A stretch of 33,323 bases of DNA from a bacterium (lineage in GTDB: Bacteria > UBP6 > UBA1177): NCBI GenBank assembly GCA_017538365.1, contig JAFYIZ010000013.1, positions 1-33,323 on the forward strand, in the 5' to 3' direction. This document shows positions 1-5,987 of the stretch, in pieces (positions within the stretch are counted from its first letter, which is position 1; the number at the start of each line of letters is the position of its first letter). A model generated the notes under the pieces. That model did not search any database. It saw only the letters and a program-made list of their open reading frames with translations, and was not told the origin of the DNA. Made by a program: the position numbers and the translations under genes.

Positions 1-179
1 ATGACAAGTTTTGCTGCACAACAATAAAAATCGGCAATAAAAGATTCAATGATCCGCTGCTTATAAAATTTCACCGGATATTTTCTGAGAAACAAATACC
101 ACAACTTTCTTTCCTGCGGCGTCATATCCCGCCTTAGTTCTCTTGCTCTTTCAAGCATTTTATTGTTTTTCGGTATCAT
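1..179 (-). CDS. DUF559 endonuclease-like protein, N-terminal part (runs off left edge)
   Basis: Reading leftwards from an ATG at 177-179 gives 59 codons with no stop before the window edge. The protein has the typical start of DUF559 proteins (PD-(D/E)XK nuclease fold, related to very-short-patch-repair nucleases): ARELRRDMTPQERKLW at about residues 12-27, then a KFYKQRIIESFIADFYC segment leading into the catalytic core, which is cut off here. A Shine-Dalgarno GGAG sits 5 nt before the ATG, so this start is well supported. The gene follows a palindromic repeat array and is the leftmost gene of the defence operon. Its real function is unknown; family members occur alone, near repeats, and in restriction or defence loci. 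The active site is outside the window, so whether it is intact cannot be judged. Confidence 0.8.
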   Translation of the reverse strand, partial: MIPKNNKMLERARELRRDMTPQERKLWYLFLRKYPVKFYKQRIIESFIADFYCCAAKLV

Positions 180-197
180 GTTATCTCCGTCACTTCA

Positions 198-737
198 TTA
201 GTTTTGCCCTCTCAGACAACCTTCGGTTGCCAGCTCCCCCTGAGTGGGAGCCAAGTTACCCTCTCCGTCACTGCGTGACACCTCCCCCAAAGTGGGAGGC
301 AAGTTACCATCTCCGTCATCGCATTGCGATGCCACCTCTCCCTGGGTGAGAGGCAAGTCTTGGCTCGCCCTTGAGGGAGAGCTGTCGCAAAGCGACTGAG
401 AGGGGTTTGAAACATCAAACTTTTTGACTTCTTCCGGCAGTTCCAAGATTTTCACTGTACTTTTCACTGTACTTTTCACTGTACTTTTCACTGTACTTTT
501 TACTGTACTTTTCACTGTACTTTTTACTGTACTTTTTACTATACTTTTTACTATACTTTTTACTGTACTTTCCTTGGAATCAGTTTCGTCTGCTGTTTGG
601 GTAGTAGATTGGGTAGTTTCATTACTACCCGATCCGCTAAAATAATCCGGTTGGATCGGAGAGGGATTTCTTCGCCAATTCGCTACACAGTGTGTGGCGA
701 ATTTTAGAACCAAAAAAAATTGTTGCCTTTTCATCAT
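198..737 (-). CDS. Repeat-filled hypothetical ORF, possibly a remnant gene or non-coding
   Basis: An open frame of 179 codons ends 18 nt before the DUF559 start. Residues 1-55 lie over several inverted repeats. Residues about 56-95 are tandem Ser-Thr/Ile-Val-Lys tetrapeptides from ten 12-bp units. The C-terminal part is simply the translation of the palindromic array at 207-405. The start (ATGATG at 732-737) has no good ribosome binding site. The short stretch after the repeat, VKILELPEE, resembles the entry into the winged helix that follows similar linkers in AlbA_2/AAA-4 proteins. It may therefore be the debris of such a gene whose DNA-binding end was replaced by repeats. No domain is recognisable and no function can be given. 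It may not be translated at all. Confidence 0.3.
   Translation of the reverse strand: MMKRQQFFLVLKFATHCVANWRRNPSPIQPDYFSGSGSNETTQSTTQTADETDSKESTVKSIVKSIVKSTVKSTVKSTVKSTVKSTVKSTVKSTVKILELPEEVKKFDVSNPSQSLCDSSPSRASQDLPLTQGEVASQCDDGDGNLPPTLGEVSRSDGEGNLAPTQGELATEGCLRGQN
207..405. repeat. Structured palindromic repeat array, three direct units and one inverted unit
   Basis: Units lie at 207-258, 259-306 and 307-361, with a reverse-oriented unit at 359-404. Each starts CCCTCTC or CCATCTC, forms a first small hairpin, then a second hairpin, and ends GGCAAGT or GCCAAGTT. First stems differ but stay paired: CAACC/GGTTG, GTCA/TGAC, GCAT/ATGC and GTCGC/GCGAC. Second stems also pair in each copy: GCTCCC/GGGAGC, CTCCC/GGGAG, CTCTC/GAGAG. 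A broken partial unit (184-197) abuts the DUF559 gene. The family resembles palindromic repeats I remember from gut Firmicutes and other anaerobes. That resemblance is from memory, not from a search. Confidence 0.85.
451..570. repeat. 12-bp tandem repeat array, ten units (encodes STVK)
   Basis: Ten contiguous 12-bp units of the form TTYACTRTACTT, read on the minus strand as AGTACAGTGAAA (Ser-Thr-Val-Lys). Variation is confined to two transitions per unit, and similar variants cluster, as expected for slippage or unequal exchange. The unit length is a multiple of three, so copy-number change would not shift a reading frame. Confidence 0.95.
611..702. repeat. Cluster of three inverted repeats
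   Basis: Three inverted repeats follow one another: GGGTAGT/ACTACCC with a 6-nt loop (611-630), CCGATCC/GGATCGG with a 17-nt loop (629-659), and a 25-nt interrupted palindrome with arms ATTCGC-ACACA/TGTGT-GCGAAT (678-702). They lie under the weak ORF's N-terminal part and suggest structured non-coding DNA or mobile-element ends rather than protein code. Confidence 0.7.
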
Positions 738-750
738 AACAGCCTAATAA

Positions 751-769
751 CGACGCAGAAAGAACGTCG
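751..769 (-). terminator. Possible weak terminator after the TIR gene
   Basis: On the minus strand CGACG and CGTCG form a 5-bp stem around a 9-nt loop, followed by TTATT. It lies about 70 nt downstream of the TIR-like gene's stop. The stem is short and the T-run poor, so leaky termination at best. Confidence 0.3.
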
Positions 770-839
770 CCGGAAAATGCGAGGGTTTAAGAACCAGCAT
801 GTTTTTATGCGGTAGTCGCACCGGGAGTTCTTTCATTTT

Positions 840-1613
840 TTATCCTCTTTTCAGTTTGTTCAGATCTATCGTATATCCCATAGAATCAAGCTCTGTCAGT
901 ACTTCTAACTCCATTGATTTAGAATCGGTGTAAACTATGCCTTGCATATCAGAAGGAAGTTCAACACCGCGTTCAGCTATGATTATTACATGATCTCTCC
1001 CAAGGCGTCCCATAAAGAAACCCGCTTCAAAAACAACATTTTGACGTGCCCGTGTATTTTCCTGCTGTTCTGTCTTTGCCTTTCCGGTATCGTCAGCAAT
1101 AAACAGACATATCGCTGCTCCAACATCACTATTCTTCTCAAATTTTTCAATAATGGTTGCACCTTGATTTGGTTGTTCATGTAAAATTATAGGTTTAATC
1201 TCTTGATTTTCTATTAGACGGGCAATTTTATATTTCAATCCTTCATCGTGTCCGTGAACTATGAAAACTTTGGAGAAATCTAGATTTTCTTTAAATTTCA
1301 TTTTTTTCTCTTCCTTTTTTTCCTCCATCTCTTCTATGTATGCGGACAATTCTGCTTTGGTAACTTCTAAATGATGTTTGCAAGCCGCAATATAATCTCT
1401 GGTTGATGTTCTTCCTGGAATCACAATAATAGGATTAAACAATCTGCCAATAAAATCTTTATATTCCTTGCTTTGGTCTCCGTATTGGTTTGCCAAAAAT
1501 CGCTCCAACTTTTTATGCCATGTTATGAATTCAGGCGATGAAGTTGTAACCTGCTTAGCAATCAGATCATCTATTTCATCGTACAGTTTACGTAATTTCT
1601 CATAATCACCCAT
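840..1613 (-). CDS. TIR-like nucleotide-binding effector (Cap12/Pycsar-type TIR family)
   Basis: A 257-residue protein. Residues 1-110 are a helical, charged region of unknown role ending in a Glu/Lys-rich coiled segment (94-108). Residues about 113-255 match the TIR-like family PF10137: KVFIVHGHDEG at 115-125, PIILHEQPNQG at 141-151, TIIEKFE, a DVGAAICLF strand, RARQNVVFEAGFFMGRLGR at 188-206, and LPSDMQGIVY. The Glu in NVVFE (about 196) is the likely catalytic residue. Family members are often NAD+ hydrolases acting as abortive-infection effectors in CBASS- or Pycsar-type defence. No cyclase or sensor domain is visible here, so the trigger is unknown. The gene starts 11 nt after the hsdS stop with a TAGGAGAG ribosome site, so it is co-transcribed with the restriction system. 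Its base composition is AT-rich compared with hsdM. Confidence 0.85.
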   Translation of the reverse strand: MGDYEKLRKLYDEIDDLIAKQVTTSSPEFITWHKKLERFLANQYGDQSKEYKDFIGRLFNPIIVIPGRTSTRDYIAACKHHLEVTKAELSAYIEEMEEKKEEKKMKFKENLDFSKVFIVHGHDEGLKYKIARLIENQEIKPIILHEQPNQGATIIEKFEKNSDVGAAICLFIADDTGKAKTEQQENTRARQNVVFEAGFFMGRLGRDHVIIIAERGVELPSDMQGIVYTDSKSMELEVLTELDSMGYTIDLNKLKRG

Positions 1614-1624
1614 ATTTTTCTCTC

Positions 1625-2731
1625 CTACCCAAAATATTCCTGCATCAAGCCATCAAACAAAATCTGTGATTTTTCAAGGGATTTTTGAATATTTGCTTTA
1701 GTTTTGTCTATCTGAGAAACGAAGTCGGCAAATTGTTTCTGTAAATCTAATGGTGGTAAAGGTACTTTGAACTGTTTTACATCTTTCACATTTACATGTG
1801 CCACAGTAGAAGCATTATTTTTATCCAAGGCCTGTTTGTAAACATCATCTGAAATCACGGCATGAAGTAAATATTCAGAAGAAGTTTTTTTATAATTTGG
1901 TCTAAGTAACATAACTCTCTGTCCTAAACAAAATTTATATCCAGCAGGAAGTATTGCTGCATTTCCAAATGTTCCTTCTCGCCCATATACGATATCTCCA
2001 GCTTCTGGGCGAAGCCTAGCAATTCTTTCTTCATATTCATCATCAGAAACAAACTTCATAGATTCCCATGTAATATAGCCTTTTTTTATTTCTGAAGTTC
2101 TGATAGCAGGATTTTTTAATTCACCATCATATTTCGGTGTTGTGTGTGGACAATCTACTATTTCAGAACATAGTTCTTCAACAGACTTAAACTCATATTT
2201 TCCATCCCCAAACATCTCCACAAATCTGGCCTTGATGAGGTTGTCGAGCGCGGAAAGCTGCTGCTGACGTTTAGAGATGACAGATTTAACATTAGAAAGA
2301 ATATGTACTATTTCTCGTTGTTTTTCCAAATCGCATTTCGGTATCACCATTTGACGCATGGCGGCTTGAGTCAATTTCATTCTTGTTGCACCGTTTACCA
2401 AACTGCCTACATCGTAAAACATTAAAGAGTAACAAAGATAATCAACATCTAGACCCTCTTTAGGTTTGAGAACATGGGCGTGGTTGTTGACCCAACATTT
2501 GCCCGAAACACGATATGCAATAGGACGATCTTTTGATCCAAAATTGCCGCCATCTTCCGCCAATAAAACCAGTTCGTCGTCAAAAATATAATCATCAACA
2601 TAATCTTGAACCCCATTTGCTCCATAATAGGGATATTGACCTTCTTTTCTATCTGAAGCAGTTATAGGAATTCGCTTGGAATCCAATATTTCACAAACAT
2701 CCTCAAGTTTTACCATTTTCCTCTCACTCAT
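1625..2731 (-). CDS. hsdS: Type I restriction-modification specificity subunit HsdS
   Basis: A 368-residue specificity subunit that would give DNA target recognition to the HsdM (and HsdR) complex. It has the usual two halves: target-recognition domain 1 at about 5-140 (VKLEDVCEILDSKR start, YPYYGANGVQDYV), a central helical spacer at about 140-172 (QREIVHILSNVKSVISKRQQ, LDNLIKARFVEMFG), target-recognition domain 2 at about 178-325, and a second helical spacer at the C-terminus (PPLDLQKQFADFVSQID, ILFDGLMQEYF). It follows the lysine-rich ORF by 6 nt with GGGAAA before the ATG. An internal ATG at codon 6 also has an AGAGGAAA site, giving the more usual MVKLEDVC start, so either start is possible. 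GC falls sharply in target-recognition domain 2 compared with the central spacer, which suggests domain exchange. Confidence 0.93.
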   Translation of the reverse strand: MSERKMVKLEDVCEILDSKRIPITASDRKEGQYPYYGANGVQDYVDDYIFDDELVLLAEDGGNFGSKDRPIAYRVSGKCWVNNHAHVLKPKEGLDVDYLCYSLMFYDVGSLVNGATRMKLTQAAMRQMVIPKCDLEKQREIVHILSNVKSVISKRQQQLSALDNLIKARFVEMFGDGKYEFKSVEELCSEIVDCPHTTPKYDGELKNPAIRTSEIKKGYITWESMKFVSDDEYEERIARLRPEAGDIVYGREGTFGNAAILPAGYKFCLGQRVMLLRPNYKKTSSEYLLHAVISDDVYKQALDKNNASTVAHVNVKDVKQFKVPLPPLDLQKQFADFVSQIDKTKANIQKSLEKSQILFDGLMQEYFG

Positions 2732-2737
2732 TTTCCC

Positions 2738-3016
2738 TCACCCCGCAATTTCCTGTCCACTTTCTTTGTTTTTCTGTCCACTTTTCTGGCCACTTTTTAT
2801 TTTCTGGGTAGTTTTCTGGGTAGTTTTTAAAGTGACCTTTTCGGTGACTTTTTTGGTGACCTTCAGTCCGATTTTCTCCCTAGTTTTTTCAGTTTTCTCC
2901 CTAGTTTTTTCATTTTCTACCCTAGTTTTCTCGTTTTTCACCCTAGTTTTTTCCACAGTTTTCTGTTTTTTTCCACACTTCTTTTCCACAGTTTTATCGG
3001 ACATTTTTTCACTCAT
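2738..3016 (-). CDS. Small lysine-rich tetrapeptide-repeat protein (hypothetical)
   Basis: A 92-residue, very basic, low-complexity ORF between the AlbA_2 gene and hsdS. It starts MSEKMSDKTVEKK at an ATG overlapping the end of the upstream gene by 8 nt, with GGGGAAAG just ahead, and stops 6 nt before the hsdS ATG. Almost the whole body is degenerate four-residue units with lysine in one position: EKTR, VTEK, TTQK, SGQK. The underlying DNA is a degenerate run of the same 12-bp unit found in the AlbA_2 gene, including an identical stretch at 2779-2798. No known domain. The good start and tight spacing favour translation, possibly mainly to couple expression of hsdS; a DNA-contacting basic tail is conceivable. 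It could also be a repeat expansion that happens to stay open. Confidence 0.5.
   Translation of the reverse strand: MSEKMSDKTVEKKCGKKQKTVEKTRVKNEKTRVENEKTREKTEKTREKIGLKVTKKVTEKVTLKTTQKTTQKIKSGQKSGQKNKESGQEIAG
2760..3000. repeat. Degenerate 12-bp repeat tract
   Basis: A run of loosely conserved 12-13-bp units built on TTTTC plus a variable middle: TTTTCTGTCCAC, TTTTCTGGCCAC, TTTTCTGGGTAG twice, TTTTCGGTGAC, TTTTCTCCCTAG twice and TTCCACAGTT types. Unit types occur in blocks, as expected from local amplification. It makes up nearly all of the lysine-rich ORF. Confidence 0.75.
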
Positions 3017-4475
3017 TTTCTTTCCCCTGCACAATTTCCCAGTAACCGCCTTTGTCAGGACCGACACGGCGGATAAATTTTTCCTTTTGCATTTCCTGAA
3101 GAAGTTTTTTGACAGTTGTATGTCCTACTTTTAGCAGATGCTCCAATTGTGCGATTGTTACAGTCGGATTTTGAGCAATTGCATCAAGTATTTGTTGCGC
3201 TTTTTCTGGCCACTTTTCTGGCCACTTTTCTGGCCACTTTTCTGGCCACTTTTCTGTTTTCTGGCCACTTTTCTGGTCACTTTCTTCGTTTTCAGGGTCA
3301 TTTACAGTGCCATTTACAAGGTCATTTTTGGTGACACTGTCACCATTTTCAGCTTCTTTCATCAGCTCCAGATACACATCCGACGCATAGCAGCGTGCTG
3401 TTACGCCGCCCAGAGAAAGGTCTATCACCGGAAGTTTTGCGTTTTCTTCTTCGCAGTATCTTGTAATTTTTTTGAAGCCGCGAGCCCAGCTTTCAATCAT
3501 TCCGCATTTGAAGAAGACGTTCGCAAGATTCGGGTTGCACGGTTTTGAAACGTGTTCCTTATACAGATCTTCGACAGGAACTTCTTTGGGAAGCGCACCG
3601 TCGTTCCAGAGGCGGATCTTATCTTTGTAAATGCGTATCTGGATCGGCGTGGTGCACAGATAATCTTTGTGGATTACCGCGTTCAAAAGCAGTTCTCGAA
3701 AAGCGGATTTCGGAAAAAAGAATGTTTCCTTTCTGTAAATACCTTCATAGGAAATAAGAGCTTTCATGTATTTTGTATAAATCAGCTCCATTGTTTTTTC
3801 TACCTGAAGAATCAGCGGGCCGTGAATTTCATCCTGATAGAGAATGTCGGCATCATTTTCAAAGTAAGCGACTTTTATATATGCACCGGTCACCCACATT
3901 TCGGGATCGGGATGGAACGCAAGCATACAGGCACGGGTCAGATAATGGCCTTCAGTAATGTGCAGATTCTTAATGAGCGTTTCATTTGTCACATTCAGCG
4001 CATCGTCGTCAAGACGGCCTGAGTCTTTTGCCTTTTTCTTGAAAAGCCTGATCGCGTCATTTTCCAAATCGGCAACTGAAATATGCGGAACGGGAACAGA
4101 ATCCCAAGTGCGGCCCTGAACGCCAAGAATCATTTTATCAAGCTCGATTCCGCTTACTTCCTGAATGGTAGAGCCGGTGCGCTTGTAATATTTGCCGTGA
4201 TAACTGACAGGAAACGGATATTTTTCGGTGATGATTTCAAAATAATCGCGCCCCTCTTTTGAAAGCAGATTGACCGTGCAGATCAAACCCATCGAATTGC
4301 GGATCTTATTCGGAATATCTTCGCTCAGTTTGTGCGCCTCTTCCACGCCGCAGACAGTGCCGTCGTCCTTTACGCCGATATAGAGTTTTCCGCCGTTCGT
4401 ATTTGCAAAGGCGCAGATCCATTTGAGATATTCGTCACGCCACGCGCTTTTGTATTCAATATTCTGATTTTCCAT
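3009..4475 (-). CDS. AlbA_2 / divergent AAA-4 DNA-binding protein with ATPase-like and winged-helix domains
   Basis: A 488-residue protein of the RecG-like COG2865 type. The N-terminal AlbA_2 domain spans about 1-120 (NIEYKSAW; FANTNGGKLYIGVKDDG at 23-39). A middle domain includes FRELLLNAVIHKDYL (259-273), IRLWNDG and NPNLANVFFKCGMIESWARG (314-333), matching HATPase_c_4. Residues about 380-425 are a low-complexity linker with DQKSGQKT and four EKWP units, then a winged helix at about 427-480 (AQQILDAIAQNP, VGHTTVKKLLQEMQ). Such proteins are usually transcriptional or nucleic-acid-binding regulators and often sit inside type I restriction loci, but their exact role is unclear. It starts 3 nt after the hsdM stop. 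The linker length is set by a 12-bp tandem repeat and could vary between strains. Confidence 0.85.
   Translation of the reverse strand: MENQNIEYKSAWRDEYLKWICAFANTNGGKLYIGVKDDGTVCGVEEAHKLSEDIPNKIRNSMGLICTVNLLSKEGRDYFEIITEKYPFPVSYHGKYYKRTGSTIQEVSGIELDKMILGVQGRTWDSVPVPHISVADLENDAIRLFKKKAKDSGRLDDDALNVTNETLIKNLHITEGHYLTRACMLAFHPDPEMWVTGAYIKVAYFENDADILYQDEIHGPLILQVEKTMELIYTKYMKALISYEGIYRKETFFFPKSAFRELLLNAVIHKDYLCTTPIQIRIYKDKIRLWNDGALPKEVPVEDLYKEHVSKPCNPNLANVFFKCGMIESWARGFKKITRYCEEENAKLPVIDLSLGGVTARCYASDVYLELMKEAENGDSVTKNDLVNGTVNDPENEESDQKSGQKTEKWPEKWPEKWPEKWPEKAQQILDAIAQNPTVTIAQLEHLLKVGHTTVKKLLQEMQKEKFIRRVGPDKGGYWEIVQGKENE
3202..3280. repeat. 12-bp tandem repeat array in the linker of the AlbA_2 gene
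   Basis: Four perfect copies of TTTTCTGGCCAC lie at 3202-3249. A 7-nt partial unit (TTTTCTG) follows, then TTTTCTGGCCAC and TTTTCTGGTCAC to 3280. The partial unit shifts the repeat phase: the same DNA unit is read as Glu-Lys-Trp-Pro in the first block and Ser-Gly-Gln-Lys in the other. Confidence 0.95.
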
Positions 4476-4478
4476 TCC

Positions 4479-5978
4479 TCATTCTCCCAGCATCTTTTTA
4501 AGTTCCGCAAGTTCTTTCTGGATCTCGTTTTCGAGGTCGTCGATATTCTGCAGGATCTCGCTTGTCGGCGGATATTCCACAGCCACATATTCCGTTTTTT
4601 TGTATTTGTTGATGCTTAGGTCGTAGTCGTTGGCGCGGATTTCGTCTGCAGGAACGAAGAAGGACTGCTGAGTGCGGTCGCTGCCCTCATCTTTTAGCGC
4701 ATGAAACCGCGCGATTATATCCGGAATGTCGTTTTCTTTGATCGGGCTGCGCTTGTCGTCAAGCGAGAAACCGTCAGCCTTCATGTCGTAGAACCAGACT
4801 TTGTCGGTGCCGCCGTGCCCTGTTTTGGTAAATATTAGGATCGCGGTCGAAACTCCGGCATAAGGTTTGAAAACGCCCGATGGCATCGAGATCACCGCTT
4901 CAAGACGGTTGTTTTCGATCAGCTCCTGACGTATCGCCTTGTGTGCCGTGGAAGAACCGAAAAGGACTCCGTCTGGAACGATGCAGGCGCAGCGCCCGCC
5001 CACTTTGAGCATACGAATGAAAAGCGTGAGAAAAAGAAGCTCCGTCTTTTTGGTTTTGCACACTTTCAGAAGATCGGTCGAAACGATATCGGCATCAAGA
5101 CTCCCTTTGAAAGGGGGATTTGCGAGAATGAGAGTGTATTTTTCGCGGTCGGGATTCTGGTCGGAAAGACTGTCGCGGTATTCGATGAACGGATTTTCCA
5201 CACCGTGCGTCATCATGTTCATCGCGCCGATACGAAGCATCGTGCGGTCCATGTCGTAGCCGTGGAACATATTGTTCATGTAGTGATCCTTGTTCTGGCG
5301 GTTGAAAAAGACCTCCTGCTTGCGGTTTTCCTTGAGATAGTCGCTCACAGCAACAAGAAATCCCGAAGTGCCGCACGCAGGATCGCAGACGATCTCGTCA
5401 GCTTTAGGCTCCATCAGATCGACCATCATGCGGATGATGTGTCGCGGAGTGCGGAACTGACCGTTGACACCCGCCGTCGCAATCTTGGAAAGCAGATATT
5501 CGTAAATATCGCCGCGCGTGTCGGCCGCCTTGAGCTGGGACATCTGCTCGTAAATACCGTCCATCGCAGTCACTATCTTGTCGAGCATCAAAGGAGTCGG
5601 GATCTTGAAAATCGCATCACCCATATATTTGGAGTAGGCGCTCTCCTTGTCGCCGTGCAGGTTTTTGATGAACGGAAAGACCCATTCCTGCACCGTGGAA
5701 TACATCTTCGCAGCAGGAAAATCGTGAAAAACGCTCCACTTGAGCTGACTTCCGTCCACAGTGCGCTCACCGACCTGAACATCACCTGCAAAAATGCTTT
5801 CGTAAGCAAGCCCCAGCATCGCAGCCTCTTTCGCACGAGTGTTGTCGGCATCATCCAGATCGTGAATGAACATCAGGTAGGTCATCTGCTCGATGACATC
5901 AAGCGGATTCGTGAGACCGCCCGTCCAGAAAATTTCCCAAAGAGAGTCGATTTTGTTTTTAAGTTCGCCTGTGATCAT
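4479..5978 (-). CDS. hsdM: Type I restriction-modification DNA methyltransferase subunit HsdM
   Basis: A 499-residue adenine-N6 methyltransferase subunit. The N-terminal helical domain (about 1-150) begins LKNKIDSLWEIFWTGGLTNP. The S-adenosylmethionine motif I is CDPACGTSGF at 198-207 and the catalytic motif IV is NPPF at 287-290. QFRTPRHIIRMMVDLM (174-189) is the typical lead-in to the catalytic domain. The C-terminal helical end (ENEIQKELAELKKML) would contact HsdS. The length is normal for the family. It starts 9 nt after the Fic stop, with the stop TAG forming part of a TAGGAGC ribosome site. It needs HsdS (1625-2731) for target choice; the HsdR motor/nuclease is not in the window. GC is clearly higher than in hsdS and the TIR gene. 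Confidence 0.96.
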   Translation of the reverse strand: MITGELKNKIDSLWEIFWTGGLTNPLDVIEQMTYLMFIHDLDDADNTRAKEAAMLGLAYESIFAGDVQVGERTVDGSQLKWSVFHDFPAAKMYSTVQEWVFPFIKNLHGDKESAYSKYMGDAIFKIPTPLMLDKIVTAMDGIYEQMSQLKAADTRGDIYEYLLSKIATAGVNGQFRTPRHIIRMMVDLMEPKADEIVCDPACGTSGFLVAVSDYLKENRKQEVFFNRQNKDHYMNNMFHGYDMDRTMLRIGAMNMMTHGVENPFIEYRDSLSDQNPDREKYTLILANPPFKGSLDADIVSTDLLKVCKTKKTELLFLTLFIRMLKVGGRCACIVPDGVLFGSSTAHKAIRQELIENNRLEAVISMPSGVFKPYAGVSTAILIFTKTGHGGTDKVWFYDMKADGFSLDDKRSPIKENDIPDIIARFHALKDEGSDRTQQSFFVPADEIRANDYDLSINKYKKTEYVAVEYPPTSEILQNIDDLENEIQKELAELKKMLGE

Positions 5979-5987
5979 GTTTTGCTC

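Noticed and set aside
207-405. CRISPR array or integron attC sites
   Set aside because: No equal-length spacers; the whole unit is repeated including two hairpins, and one unit is inverted. No integrase and no consistent attC core sites were seen.
451-570. CRISPR array
   Set aside because: Units are contiguous with no spacers, 12 bp long, and there are no cas genes.
424-645. Plus-strand frame encoding FTVL repeats (membrane-like)
   Set aside because: It is the antisense reading of the 12-bp array, begins with TTG and has no ribosome site. The hydrophobicity follows from the T-rich strand.
744-836. 30-codon minus-strand frame just after the TIR gene (starts MKELPVRLPHK)
   Set aside because: It has GAGGA before the ATG, but the stretch holds inverted repeats and a hairpin near its end, and nothing in the peptide is recognisable. 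Not enough to call a gene.
2676-3134. Phe/Leu-rich plus-strand frame opposite the lysine-rich ORF
   Set aside because: Antisense of the A-rich repeat tract crossing three minus-strand genes; no start signal or domain.
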